Part shown: positions 34,788-45,294 of the stretch, piece by piece
How positions within the stretch are numbered: position 1 is the first letter of the stretch
Layout: each line of letters begins with the position of its first letter
Source of the DNA: Azospirillum sp. TSO22-1
GTDB taxonomy: Bacteria > Pseudomonadota > Alphaproteobacteria > Azospirillales > Azospirillaceae
NCBI RefSeq assembly: GCF_003116015.1
Contig: NZ_LGQZ01000079.1
Coordinates: forward strand, 107,402-171,401
Length of the DNA stretch: 64,000 nt
Direction of reading: 5' to 3'
The notes under the pieces: model-generated
Databases searched by the model: none
What the model was told of the DNA's origin: nothing
The model's input: only the letters and a program-made list of their open reading frames with translations
Position numbers and translations under genes: made by a program

Positions 34788-34822
34788 GCCCCTTCCCTGC
34801 TCCCGCGGGGAGGGGCTTTTTT
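34788..34822 (+). terminator. Rho-independent terminator of the YqaJ operon
   Basis: GCCCCTTCCC (34788-34797) pairs, with one mismatch, with GGGGAGGGGC (34807-34816), followed by six Ts (34817-34822). It lies 31 bases after the last gene and 13 bases before the convergent tex stop. Confidence 0.8.
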
Positions 34823-34835
34823 CTGACCGGCAGCC

Positions 34836-37175
<2,340 letters not shown>

Positions 37176-37343
37176 GGCGGGTCGTGACCGTGGTGGAACC
37201 GAGGGAGGCTCCTATACCCCCGTCCGCCCCCGCCGCGCCACTGGCGAGATGGCAGAGCCCGGGGCGGGCGCCGAATGGAACGCTGTGGAACACCGTGAAA
37301 CACTGTGCGCCGCGTGTTCAGTACGCCACCCGGCGCGGGGTGT

Positions 37344-37385
37344 TTCTAGGTATACAATCCTAGAACAAGCCGCGGCGTTTGGCAA
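37344..37385 (-). promoter_or_regulatory. Candidate tex promoter with overlapping operator-like palindrome
   Basis: On the minus strand TTGCCA (37385-37380) and TAGGAT are separated by 17 bases, a plausible -35/-10 pair for tex. The -10 overlaps an inverted repeat of TTCTAGG (37344-37350) and CCTAGAA (37359-37365) around TATACAAT. The palindrome could be a regulator site. Pattern-based only. Confidence 0.45.
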
Positions 37386-37486
37386 GAAGGCGGTTCAGGG
37401 CAATCGCTTGGAGGACGACACATTTCCTATTCAGCGACATGTCCGCTTGCCGTGATGCAAAAATCATAAATTGATTCAATACATTG

Positions 37487-37572
37487 CCGTCATCCCCGCG
37501 AAGGCGGGGATCCATAATTCTCAAAGCGGTTGGTGGTGGAACGTATGGATCCCCGCCTTCGCGGGGATGAGG
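37487..37572. repeat. Inverted repeat of the CCGTCATCCCCGCGAAGGCG class
   Basis: CCGTCATCCCCGCGAAGGCG and the following GGGATCCAT at the left end are answered by ATGGATCCCCGCCTTCGCGG at the right. A second copy lies at 39941-40027 with a different centre. These paired ends with variable centres look like a mobile intergenic element of the kind common in proteobacteria. Confidence 0.85.
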
Positions 37573-37616
37573 GTAAGTCGGGCTTTTCTGCGCTCAGCCC
37601 AACCTGCGAATCGTCT

Positions 37617-38312
37617 TCAAAACGCCAACCCGAACGCCTCGGCGAAGCCGCGCCTTCCGGCTTCCGTGACGGCGACGGCCCGGCTGTCGCGCACCGGCTC
37701 GATCCAGCCCAACTCGAAGCAGCGCGCGCACAGCGCGGCGCCCAGCCGGCCGGCCAGATGCGGCCGGCGCTCGCTCCAGTCCAGGCAGGTGCGGCACAAT
37801 GGGCGCCCGCTGCGCGCGGCGGCCAGATCGATTCCGAGGGCGCCGGAGAGGAAGCGTCCTCCCGCTTCGGTGAGGCTGCCGGCGCCGTCGGCGATGACCA
37901 CATGGCCGCGCGCCTGCAACGCGTCCGCCAGCCCGACGCCGAGCCGGCCGGCGAGGTGGTCGTAGCAGGTGCGCGCCGCGCGCAACGCCTCGTCGCGCGG
38001 CCCCGTCGGACGGTGGCGCGGCGGGCCGGAGGCCGCGACCGCCATCAGCGCCTCCAGCGCGTGCGCCACCTCCGGCCCGGCGAGGCGGTGGTAGCGGTGG
38101 CGGCCCTGCCGCTCCTCGGCGACGAGGCCGGCTTGGCGCAGCCGGGCGAGATGGCCGCTGGTGGTTGGTGCGCTCACGCCGGCATGCCACGCCAGCTCGC
38201 CGGCGGTGAGCGCCCGGCCGTCCATCAGCGCCGCCAGGATGTTCGCCCGCGCGGTGTCGCCGATCGCCGCGGCGACCTCGGCCAGCGTGGTGCCCGAGAC
38301 CATGGTGTTCAT
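37617..38312 (-). CDS. ArsR-type winged-helix regulator
   Basis: A 231-residue regulator: an N-terminal winged HTH (IGDTARANILAALMDGRALTAGELAWHAGVSAPTTSGHLARL) followed by a C-terminal region with cysteines (LCRTCLDWSERRPHLAGRLG, LCARCFELGW) that might bind a metal or ligand. The start is taken as the ATG at 38312; 38303 and 38348 are alternatives. It is divergent from an EamA exporter gene, and a perfect 24-bp palindrome lies between the two starts, so it probably represses both itself and the exporter-ABM operon. Confidence 0.85.
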   Translation of the reverse strand: MNTMVSGTTLAEVAAAIGDTARANILAALMDGRALTAGELAWHAGVSAPTTSGHLARLRQAGLVAEERQGRHRYHRLAGPEVAHALEALMAVAASGPPRHRPTGPRDEALRAARTCYDHLAGRLGVGLADALQARGHVVIADGAGSLTEAGGRFLSGALGIDLAAARSGRPLCRTCLDWSERRPHLAGRLGAALCARCFELGWIEPVRDSRAVAVTEAGRRGFAEAFGLAF

Positions 38313-38354
38313 GACGGCCAGCATAGCCGCGGGCGCCGGTCCGGTCACGCCGCG

Positions 38355-38378
38355 ACGCTTCGGCCGCGGCCGAAGCGT
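38355..38378. promoter_or_regulatory. Perfect 24-bp palindrome between regulator and exporter (operator candidate)
   Basis: The half-site ACGCTTCGGCCG is followed directly by its exact reverse complement CGGCCGAAGCGT. It lies 43 bases upstream of the ArsR-type gene and 64 bases upstream of the EamA gene. A symmetric site of this length between divergent regulator and target genes is what an ArsR dimer operator would look like. Confidence 0.65.
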
Positions 38379-38441
38379 TCCGCCGCGACAGGAGCGGAAT
38401 GCCGTGGCAGGTTTCCCGGCGACACGACAAAGGGCAGGGCG

Positions 38442-39368
38442 ATGGCGGAGCGGGGTACGGGAAGCGGCGGTCTGACCAGAGAACTGGCGCTGCTGGGAGT
38501 GCTGGCGGTGCTATGGGGCGCCTCCTACACCTTCATCCGGGTCGGGGTGACGACCATCCCGCCGGTGACCTTCATCGCCGGGCGGACGCTGGTCGCCGGG
38601 CTGGTGCTGCTGGCGGTGCTGCGGCTGCGCGGCGTGCGGCTGCCGCGCGACCGCGCCACCTGGGGGCAGTTCCTCATCCAGGCGGGGCTGAACAGCGTGC
38701 TGCCGTTCACGCTGATCGCCTGGGCGGAACTGCGGGTCGAGGCGAGCCTCGCCGTCATCCTCAACGCGACGACGCCGGTGTTCACCTTCCTGCTGACCTG
38801 GGGCCTGACCCGGCACGAGGCGGTGAGCGGGCGCAAGCTGCTGGGCGTCGCCGCCGGGCTGGCGGGGACCGGGCTGATCGTCGGGGTGCGGGCGCTGGAC
38901 GGGCTGGGCGTCGATCTGCTGGCGCAACTCGCCATCGTCGCCGCCACCGTGGCCTACGCCGGGGCGGCGATCTTCGGCACGCGATTCAAGCACCTGGACT
39001 CCATGGTGCCGGCCGCCGGATCGCTGCTCTGCGGCACCGTCGTGCTGATTCCGGTCAGCCTCGCGGTGGACCGGCCGTGGACGCTGGCGCCGTCGGCGGA
39101 CTCCCTGCTGGCGCTGGGCGGGCTGGCGGTGTTCTCCACGGCGCTGGCGTTCGTCATCTATTTCCGGCTGTTCCGCACGCTGGGCTCGGTCGGCGCCACG
39201 GCGCAGGCGTACCTGCGCGTGCCGATCGGCGTCGCCATCGGGGGCGCCGTCCTCGGCGAGGGCTTGCCGCCGACGGCGTGGGCGGGCCTGCTGTGCGTGG
39301 TGGCCGGCGTCGCCGCCATGACGCTGCCCGCCGGCGCGTTCACCCGCCGGGCGGCGCGCCCGGCCTGA
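38442..39368 (+). CDS. EamA/DMT-family transporter
   Basis: A 308-residue inner-membrane exporter of the drug/metabolite family with ten helices in two EamA repeats (first at about 14-145, second about 160-295). The typical motifs LWGASYTFIRVGV and SVLPFTLIAWAELRVEASLAVILN are present. Substrate unknown. The ATG at 38442 follows AGGGCAGGG. The 110-residue ABM protein follows after 19 bases, and the divergent ArsR-type gene probably controls this pair. Confidence 0.88.
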   Translation: MAERGTGSGGLTRELALLGVLAVLWGASYTFIRVGVTTIPPVTFIAGRTLVAGLVLLAVLRLRGVRLPRDRATWGQFLIQAGLNSVLPFTLIAWAELRVEASLAVILNATTPVFTFLLTWGLTRHEAVSGRKLLGVAAGLAGTGLIVGVRALDGLGVDLLAQLAIVAATVAYAGAAIFGTRFKHLDSMVPAAGSLLCGTVVLIPVSLAVDRPWTLAPSADSLLALGGLAVFSTALAFVIYFRLFRTLGSVGATAQAYLRVPIGVAIGGAVLGEGLPPTAWAGLLCVVAGVAAMTLPAGAFTRRAARPA

Positions 39369-39387
39369 CACTGGGGAGGGAGGTCCC

Positions 39388-39720
39388 ATGATCGCCGTGA
39401 TCTTCGAAGTCTGGCCGGCCGAGGACGGCCGCGCCGAGTACCTGGACATCGCCGCCCGGCTGCGGCCGGAGCTGGAACGCATCGACGGCTTCGTCTCGGT
39501 GGAGCGGTTCCAGAGCCTGACCGATCCGGCCAAGGTGCTGTCGCTGTCCTTCTGGCGCGACGAGGACGCCGTGACGGCGTGGCGGAGCAAGGCCGAGCAC
39601 CGCGTGGCGCAGGCGCGCGGGCGGGGCGAACTGTTCCGCGACTACCGCCTGCGGGTCGCCGCGGTGCTGCGCGACTACGGCATGACGGAACGGGCGGAGG
39701 CGCCGGCCGATCTGCGCTGA
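39388..39720 (+). CDS. Antibiotic biosynthesis monooxygenase-domain protein
   Basis: A 110-residue ferredoxin-like fold protein of the ABM family, small dimeric enzymes or binding proteins often acting on quinones or aromatic compounds. Recognised by IAVIFEVWPAEDGRAEYLDI, FVSVERFQSLTDPAKVLSLSFW and WRSKAEHRVAQARGR. It follows the EamA exporter with GGGAGGGAGG as ribosome-binding site. The pair may handle and export a toxic aromatic or quinone compound; this is inference. Confidence 0.85.
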   Translation: MIAVIFEVWPAEDGRAEYLDIAARLRPELERIDGFVSVERFQSLTDPAKVLSLSFWRDEDAVTAWRSKAEHRVAQARGRGELFRDYRLRVAAVLRDYGMTERAEAPADLR

Positions 39721-39781
39721 TCCATGGGCGCTGACGGCACGGTTCGGAGTCGCCGGCTGTGACAGAAACAGGGTTAAGAAT

Positions 39782-39905
39782 TTTGGTTAATATCTTTACC
39801 TTGCCTTAACCAAACCCGCGTAGAACGGTCTTCAGCAACTTGGTTGCGTTTCCTCCCGAACCAAACCTCAGGCTCCCGACGCAAGTCCGGGAGCCTTTCT
39901 TTTTT
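39782..39905 (+). ncRNA. Possible small RNA or leader with terminator
   Basis: A 9-bp perfect inverted repeat (TTTGGTTAA at 39782-39790, TTAACCAAA at 39806-39814) in AT-rich DNA is followed by a short GCAACTTGGTTGC hairpin and a clear rho-independent terminator: AGGCTCCCG (39870-39878), CGGGAGCCT (39888-39896) and a T-rich tail. No ORF with a ribosome-binding site precedes the terminator within 140 bases, so either the ABM transcript ends here or a short RNA starts here. Shown as a candidate only. Confidence 0.4.
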
Positions 39906-39940
39906 GCGCGCGTTTTCAAGGGTTCCGCGCTCCCTCCGGA

Positions 39941-40027
39941 CCGTCATCCCCGCGAAGGCGAGGATCCATACGTTCCACAACTGCACGTCATGGGGCTTAT
40001 GGATCCCCGCCTTCGCGGGGATGACGG
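39941..40027. repeat. Inverted repeat of the CCGTCATCCCCGCGAAGGCG class (second copy)
   Basis: Same ends as 37487-37572 (CCGTCATCCCCGCGAAGGCG ... CGCCTTCGCGGGGATGACGG) with an unrelated centre. It lies between the ABM gene and the hydrogenase-like cluster. From 40028 to 40221 there is no gene; a short palindrome CGGCAAATTGCCG occurs at 40131-40143. Confidence 0.85.
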
Positions 40028-40221
40028 CTAAAAAAGTGCTCCAACTGTGAACGAACGCTGGATGCGCCGTGAACAGGGCAGGCCAAGGGGCAGGAACAGC
40101 CGCTCCGCCTTTCTCCCGGCAGCAACACCGCGGCAAATTGCCGAGCCACAGTTTTTCCCCTTGCAACGAGTGGGGGGAAAGATCCTTACTAAGTGCGTAC
40201 TCCTTTCATAGGTCCGCGGCT

Positions 40222-42243
40222 TTGGCTTTCGTGGTCTCGGCAATTGTCGGTCTCCTGCTGCTGGCGGCGGTGGGGGTGGCGGCGTCCCGTATTCCGTTCG
40301 CACGCGGGATCGTCTATGGCGGCACCGGGGCGCTGTGCACGCTGCTGGCGCTGTGGTCGGTGCTGTCGCTGGCCGGCGGCGCCGGGACCGAGGCGCTGGC
40401 GCTGCCGCTCGGGCTGCCGTGGATGACGGCGCACGTGCGCGCCGACGCGCTGTCGGCGGTGTTCCTGCTGGTCGTCAACCTGACCGGCGCCACCGCCAGC
40501 CTGTTCGGCTGGGGCTACGAGCGGGCGCACCACGACGCCCGGAGCGGGCCGGTGCTGCCGCTCTACCCGCTGTTCATCGCCGGGATGAACGCGGTGCTGA
40601 TCGCCGACGACGCCTTCGGCTTCCTGGTGGCGTGGGAGTTCATGTCGCTGGCCTCCTGGCTGCTGGTGCTGTCCACCCACCGCGACCCCGACACGCCGCG
40701 CGCTGCCCGCATCTACCTGATCATGGCCAGCTTCGGCACCGCCTGCCTGCTGCTGGCCTTCGGGCTGCTGGCCGGGGCGCACGGCGACTACCGCTTCGAC
40801 GCCATCCGCAGCCACGCGCCGGAGGGATGGGCGGCGACGCTGGGCGTGCTGCTGGTGCTGGTCGGGGCGGGGTCGAAGGCCGGGCTGGTGCCGCTGCACG
40901 TCTGGCTGCCGCTGGCGCACCCGGCGGCGCCCAGCCACGTCTCGGCGCTGATGTCCGGCGTGATGACCAAGGTGGCGGTCTACGCCATCACCCGCGTGCT
41001 GTTCGACCTGATCGGCGAGCCGCTGTGGTGGTGGGGCGGCGTGATGCTGGTGCTGGGCGCCGTCACCGCCATCATGGGCGTGCTGTACGCCATGCTGCAG
41101 GACGACCTGAAGCGCCTGCTCGCCTACTCCACGGTGGAGAACATCGGGGTGATCGTCGCGGCGCTGGGCATGGCGCTGGTGTTCAAGGCGGCGCACGTGC
41201 CGGTGATCGCGGCGCTGGCGATGTCGGCGGCGCTGCTGCACGTCATCAACCACTCGCTGTTCAAGAGCCTGCTGTTCTACGGCTCCGGCGCCGTGCTGAG
41301 CGCGGTGCACAGCCGCGACCTCGGGCGCATGGGCGGGCTGATCCACCGCATGCCGGTGACGGCGGTGTTCGTGCTGGTCGGCGCCGCGGCGATTTCGGCG
41401 CTGCCGCCGCTCAACGGCTTCGTCGGCGAGTGGCTGCTGTTCCAGGCCATCCTCAACGGGCCGGCGCTGCCGCAATGGTCGCTGAAGATCCTCATCGCGG
41501 TGATCGGCGCGGCGCTGGCGCTGGCGGCGGCGCTGGCGGCGGCGTGCTTCGTGCGGATGTACGGCACCGCCTTCCTCGGCCGCCCCAGGGGCAGGGAAGC
41601 CGAGGAGGCGCGCGAGGTGAATGCGGCCATGCGGCTGGGCATGGCGGTGCCGGCGGTGCTGTGCGTGCTGCTCGGCGTGCTGCCGACGCCGCTGCTGCGC
41701 CTGTTCGAGCCGGCGACGCGGCTGATGGTGGACGCCGGGCCGTTCGACGACCGCGCCTACCAGCCCTGGTTCTGGCTGGCGCCGACCTCGGCCATCGGCA
41801 ACTCGTACAACGGGCTGGTCATGGCGCTGGTGATCGGCGTGCTGTCGATGGTGCTGGTGGTGGCGATCCACCGCTGGGCCTCGGCCAAGGTGCGCCGCTC
41901 CATCCCCTGGGGCTGCGGCTACGACGGGCTCGACCCGCTGGCGGTGACGCAGTACACGGCGTCCAGCTTCGGCCAGCCGATCCGCCGTGCCTTCGGATCC
42001 ACGGTGTTCCGCGCCCGCGACCACGTCGACATGCCGCAGCCGGGCGACACGCGGCCCGCGCGCTTCCACGTCACCTGGACCGACCCGGCGTGGCACGCGA
42101 TCTTCACGCCGCTGGTCCGGCTGGTGGCGCGCCTGGCCGACCTGGTGAACCGTCTGCAATTCCTGACGATCCGCCGCTACCTGATGCTGATGTTCTTCGC
42201 GCTGGTGGTGCTGCTGGTCATGGTGGCGGTGACGCAGCGATGA
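40222..42243 (+). CDS. hyfB: HyfB-like proton-pumping membrane subunit
   Basis: An Mrp/NuoL-type antiporter subunit, 673 residues from the TTG at 40222, close to HyfB (672). About 14-16 helices; pump residues in WEFMSLASW, SKAGLVPLHVWLPLAHP and INHSLFKSLLFYGSG, and the C-terminal HyfB region with WGCGYDG. No ATG fits; TTG (40222) or GTG (40231) are the candidates, with only a weak AGGT before them, so the start is uncertain. It would translocate protons or sodium. It overlaps hyfC by 4 bases (ATGA) and begins a six-gene unit. Confidence 0.9.
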   Translation: MAFVVSAIVGLLLLAAVGVAASRIPFARGIVYGGTGALCTLLALWSVLSLAGGAGTEALALPLGLPWMTAHVRADALSAVFLLVVNLTGATASLFGWGYERAHHDARSGPVLPLYPLFIAGMNAVLIADDAFGFLVAWEFMSLASWLLVLSTHRDPDTPRAARIYLIMASFGTACLLLAFGLLAGAHGDYRFDAIRSHAPEGWAATLGVLLVLVGAGSKAGLVPLHVWLPLAHPAAPSHVSALMSGVMTKVAVYAITRVLFDLIGEPLWWWGGVMLVLGAVTAIMGVLYAMLQDDLKRLLAYSTVENIGVIVAALGMALVFKAAHVPVIAALAMSAALLHVINHSLFKSLLFYGSGAVLSAVHSRDLGRMGGLIHRMPVTAVFVLVGAAAISALPPLNGFVGEWLLFQAILNGPALPQWSLKILIAVIGAALALAAALAAACFVRMYGTAFLGRPRGREAEEAREVNAAMRLGMAVPAVLCVLLGVLPTPLLRLFEPATRLMVDAGPFDDRAYQPWFWLAPTSAIGNSYNGLVMALVIGVLSMVLVVAIHRWASAKVRRSIPWGCGYDGLDPLAVTQYTASSFGQPIRRAFGSTVFRARDHVDMPQPGDTRPARFHVTWTDPAWHAIFTPLVRLVARLADLVNRLQFLTIRRYLMLMFFALVVLLVMVAVTQR

Positions 42244-43196
42244 CCCTCCTGACCTCCGTGTTCCTGCAGATCGTGCAGATGCTCGTGGTGCTGGCGCTGG
42301 CGCCGGGGCTGACCGGGTTCGTGCGCTGGGTGAAGGCGCGGCTGCTGGCGCGGCGCGGGCCGTCGATCCTGCAGCCCTACCGCGACATCCTGCGCCTGCT
42401 GAAGAAGGAGGCGGTGCTGGCGCACAACGCCTCCTGGCTGTTCCGCACCACGCCGTACATCATGTTCACGGCGATCTGGCTGGCGGCGGGGCTGATCCCG
42501 ACCTTCTCGACGCAGTTGGCGCTGGCGCCGACGGCGGACCTGATCGCGCTGATCGCGCTCTTGGGCTCGGCGCGGTTCTTCCTGGCGCTGGCCGGCATGG
42601 ATGTGGGCACAAGTTTCGGCGGCATCGGCTCGTCGCGCGAGATGATGATCGCGGCGCTGGCCGAGCCGGCCATGCTGATGGTGGTGTTCTCGGTGGCGAT
42701 CCTGGTGCGCAGCACCTCGCTGGCGGAGATCGCCGACTTCATGATGTCGGGCGCGGTGGGCTTACGCATCTCGCTGGCGCTGGCGCTGATCTCGCTGGTC
42801 ATGGTCGCCATCGCCGAGAACGCCCGCATCCCGGTGGACAACCCGGCCACGCACCTGGAGCTGACCATGGTGCACGAGGCCATGGTGCTGGAGTACTCCG
42901 GCCGCCACCTGGCGCTGATCGAGGGCGCCAGCATGCTGAAGCTGCTGCTCTACGCCGCGCTGATCGGCTGCGTCTTCGCGCCGTGGGGCATGGCCGGGCC
43001 GGGCGCCGACAGCGCGGCGGTGATCCGCGGGCTGGCGACCTTCGTGCTGAAGCTGGGCGTGGCCGGCGTGCTGCTGGCGGTGTTCGAGACCTCCATCGCC
43101 AAGATGCGCGTCTTCCGCGTCGGCGAGTTCCTCGGCGGCGCGCTGCTGCTCAGCCTGCTCGGCGCGATCTTCCTCTACGTGTCGCGGGGGGTGTGA
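42240..43196 (+). CDS. hyfC: HyfC-like membrane subunit (NuoH type)
   Basis: A 318-residue eight-helix subunit homologous to NuoH/HycD/HyfC, forming the quinone- or proton-channel interface with the small subunit. Signature parts: RRGPSILQPYRDILRLLKKEAVL, GSSREMMIAALAEPAML, ENARIPVDNPATHLELTMVHEAM and the conserved charged loop FRVGEFLGG. Starts at an ATGA overlap with hyfB and shares one base with hyfE at its end. Confidence 0.93.
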   Translation: MTLLTSVFLQIVQMLVVLALAPGLTGFVRWVKARLLARRGPSILQPYRDILRLLKKEAVLAHNASWLFRTTPYIMFTAIWLAAGLIPTFSTQLALAPTADLIALIALLGSARFFLALAGMDVGTSFGGIGSSREMMIAALAEPAMLMVVFSVAILVRSTSLAEIADFMMSGAVGLRISLALALISLVMVAIAENARIPVDNPATHLELTMVHEAMVLEYSGRHLALIEGASMLKLLLYAALIGCVFAPWGMAGPGADSAAVIRGLATFVLKLGVAGVLLAVFETSIAKMRVFRVGEFLGGALLLSLLGAIFLYVSRGV

Positions 43197-43858
43197 TGCA
43201 CGATCTTGGGTACGATGCCGCGCACCTGCTGGGGGCCGTCGTGCTGCTGATGAGCTTCGCGCTGCTCTACCAGCGCCGGCTGTTCGCGCTGCTGCACGTC
43301 TTCACCGCGCAGGCGCTGGCGCTGTCCGCCGCCGCCGCGTGGCAGGGCTACATCCAGCACGCGCCGCACCTCTACGTCACGGCGCTGCTGACGCTGGGCC
43401 TGAAGGCCATCGTCATGCCGGTGGCGCTGCACCGGATCGTCGTCAAGCTGAACATCCACCGCACCATCGAGCCGGCGCTGTCGGTCGGCCTGACCATGCT
43501 GGCCGGCGTGTCGCTGGTGACGCTGTCGATCCTGCTGGTGATGCCGGTCACCGAGAGCGCCTCGGCGCTGACCCGCGAGGATCTGGCGCTGTCGCTGTCC
43601 GTCGTGCTGCTGGGGCTGCTGATGATGATCACGCGGCGCAACGCGGTCAGTCAGGTGGTCGGCTTCATGTCCATCGAGAACGGGCTGATCCTCGCCGCCG
43701 TCGGCGTCGCCGGCATGCCGCTCATCGTCGAGATGTCCATCGCCTTTTCGGTGATGGTGGCCTTCATCGTCTTCGGCATCTTCCTGTTCCACATCCGCGA
43801 GCGCTTCGACACGCTGGACATGCAGAAGATCGAGTCCTTCCGGGGGGAAAGCCATTGA
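43196..43858 (+). CDS. hyfE: HyfE-like membrane subunit (NuoK-type)
   Basis: A 220-residue protein of about six or seven helices, the size of HyfE, with the NuoK-like part toward the C-terminus (RRNAVSQVVGFMSIENGLIL, VEMSIAFSVMVAFIVFGIFL). The conserved glutamate in MSIENG belongs to the proton path. It ends in a TGA that overlaps the TTG start of hyfF (TTGA). Confidence 0.92.
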   Translation: MHDLGYDAAHLLGAVVLLMSFALLYQRRLFALLHVFTAQALALSAAAAWQGYIQHAPHLYVTALLTLGLKAIVMPVALHRIVVKLNIHRTIEPALSVGLTMLAGVSLVTLSILLVMPVTESASALTREDLALSLSVVLLGLLMMITRRNAVSQVVGFMSIENGLILAAVGVAGMPLIVEMSIAFSVMVAFIVFGIFLFHIRERFDTLDMQKIESFRGESH

Positions 43859-45288
43859 GCCCGATCTACGGCATCGTGGCATTGCCGCTGCTGGCCGGCG
43901 GGGTCCTGGCGCTGGTGCCCGGCTACCGGCTGGGGGCGTGGCTCAACGTGGCGGCGTCGGGGCTGACGCTGCTGCTGTCGCTGCTGCTGTTCGCGCGGGA
44001 ACCGGGCGCGGATGCGCTGTTCGTGGTGGACGCCTTCAACATCTATCTCGTGGTGCTGACCTGCTTCGTCGGCTTCACCACCTCGATCTTCTCGGCCACC
44101 TACATCGGCCACGAGATCGCGGTGGGCAAGCTGAAGCCGCTCAACCTGCGCTTCTACCACGCCATGTATCAGGCGTTCATGTTCACCATGCTGCTGGCGC
44201 TCAGCGCCAACAACCTGGGCGTCATGTGGGTGGCGGTGGAGGGGGCGACGCTGACCACCGTGCTGATGGTCAGCCTGTACCGCACCGCCGAGAGCATCGA
44301 GGCGGCCTGGAAGTACTTCATCCTGTGCGGCGTCGGCATCGCGCTGGCACTGTTCGGCACCATCCTGATGTACCTCGCGGCGCAGCCGGTGATGGGGCCG
44401 GGCATGGCGGCGATGACCTGGACCGAGCTGATGCGGTTCGTCGCCAAGGTGGACCCGGCGATCCTCAACCTCGCCTTCGTCTTCCTGCTGGTCGGCTACG
44501 GCACCAAGGTGGGGCTGGCGCCGCTGCACGCGTGGCTGCCCGACGCGCACGCCGAGGGGCCGACGCCGATCTCCGCCGTGCTGTCGGGGCTGCTGCTGAA
44601 CGTCGCGCTGTACGCGGTGCTGCGCTTCAAGATGCTGCTGGCGGCCAACGGGGCGGCGCTCAGCCCGGGGCCGCTGATGGTGACCATGGGGCTGGCGTCG
44701 CTGACGCTGGCCGGCTTCATGCTGTACCGGCGGCGCGACATCAAGCGCTTCTTCGCCTACAGCTCGATCGAGCACATGGGCATCATCACCTTCGCCTTCG
44801 GCATGGGCGGGCCGCTGGCCAACTTCGCCGGCCTGCTGCACATGGCCATGCACAGCCTGACCAAGTCGGCGATCTTCTACGCCGTCGGCCACGTCACCCA
44901 GGCCAAGGGCACGCAGGCCATCGACAAGATCCGCGGCCTGACCATCAGCCACCCGGCGCTGGGCTGGGGCCTGCTGGTCGGCGTGGTCGCCATCGCCGGC
45001 CTGCCGCCCTTCGGCATCTTCATGAGCGAGTTCCTGCTGATCACCTCCACCTTCGCCCGCGAGCCGCTGCTGGCGCTGCCGCTCACCGCCGGCGTGCTGC
45101 TGGCCTTCGGCGCGCTGGTGCTGCGCGTGCAGCAGCTGTGCTTCGGCGAGGCGGAGGGCGAGTCCCAGCCGATCCACGGCTCGCTGGTGCCGCTCTACGC
45201 GCATCTCGGGCTGGTGCTGGTGGCCGGCGTCTGGCTGCCGGGGCCGCTGGTGGCGTGGTTCCAGACCGTCGCGCATCTGTTGGGGTAA
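43855..45288 (+). CDS. hyfF: HyfF-like proton-pumping membrane subunit
   Basis: A 477-residue NuoN/NuoM-type antiporter subunit with about 13-14 helices. Pump motifs: VAVEGATLTTVLMVSLYR (glutamate), GTKVGLAPLHAWLPDAHAEG (lysine), AYSSIEHMGII and HMAMHSLTKSAIFYAVGH. Start assigned to TTG at 43855, overlapping the preceding stop and following GGGGGGAAA; no ATG lies before the conserved sequence. With HyfB this gives two antiporter-like subunits in the complex. Confidence 0.9.
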   Translation: MSPIYGIVALPLLAGGVLALVPGYRLGAWLNVAASGLTLLLSLLLFAREPGADALFVVDAFNIYLVVLTCFVGFTTSIFSATYIGHEIAVGKLKPLNLRFYHAMYQAFMFTMLLALSANNLGVMWVAVEGATLTTVLMVSLYRTAESIEAAWKYFILCGVGIALALFGTILMYLAAQPVMGPGMAAMTWTELMRFVAKVDPAILNLAFVFLLVGYGTKVGLAPLHAWLPDAHAEGPTPISAVLSGLLLNVALYAVLRFKMLLAANGAALSPGPLMVTMGLASLTLAGFMLYRRRDIKRFFAYSSIEHMGIITFAFGMGGPLANFAGLLHMAMHSLTKSAIFYAVGHVTQAKGTQAIDKIRGLTISHPALGWGLLVGVVAIAGLPPFGIFMSEFLLITSTFAREPLLALPLTAGVLLAFGALVLRVQQLCFGEAEGESQPIHGSLVPLYAHLGLVLVAGVWLPGPLVAWFQTVAHLLG

Positions 45289-45294
45289 CGGGCC

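Noticed and set aside
32375..34822. A complete prophage
   Set aside because: Only recombination-type genes are present; no integrase, structural, lysis or attachment-site sequence was seen.
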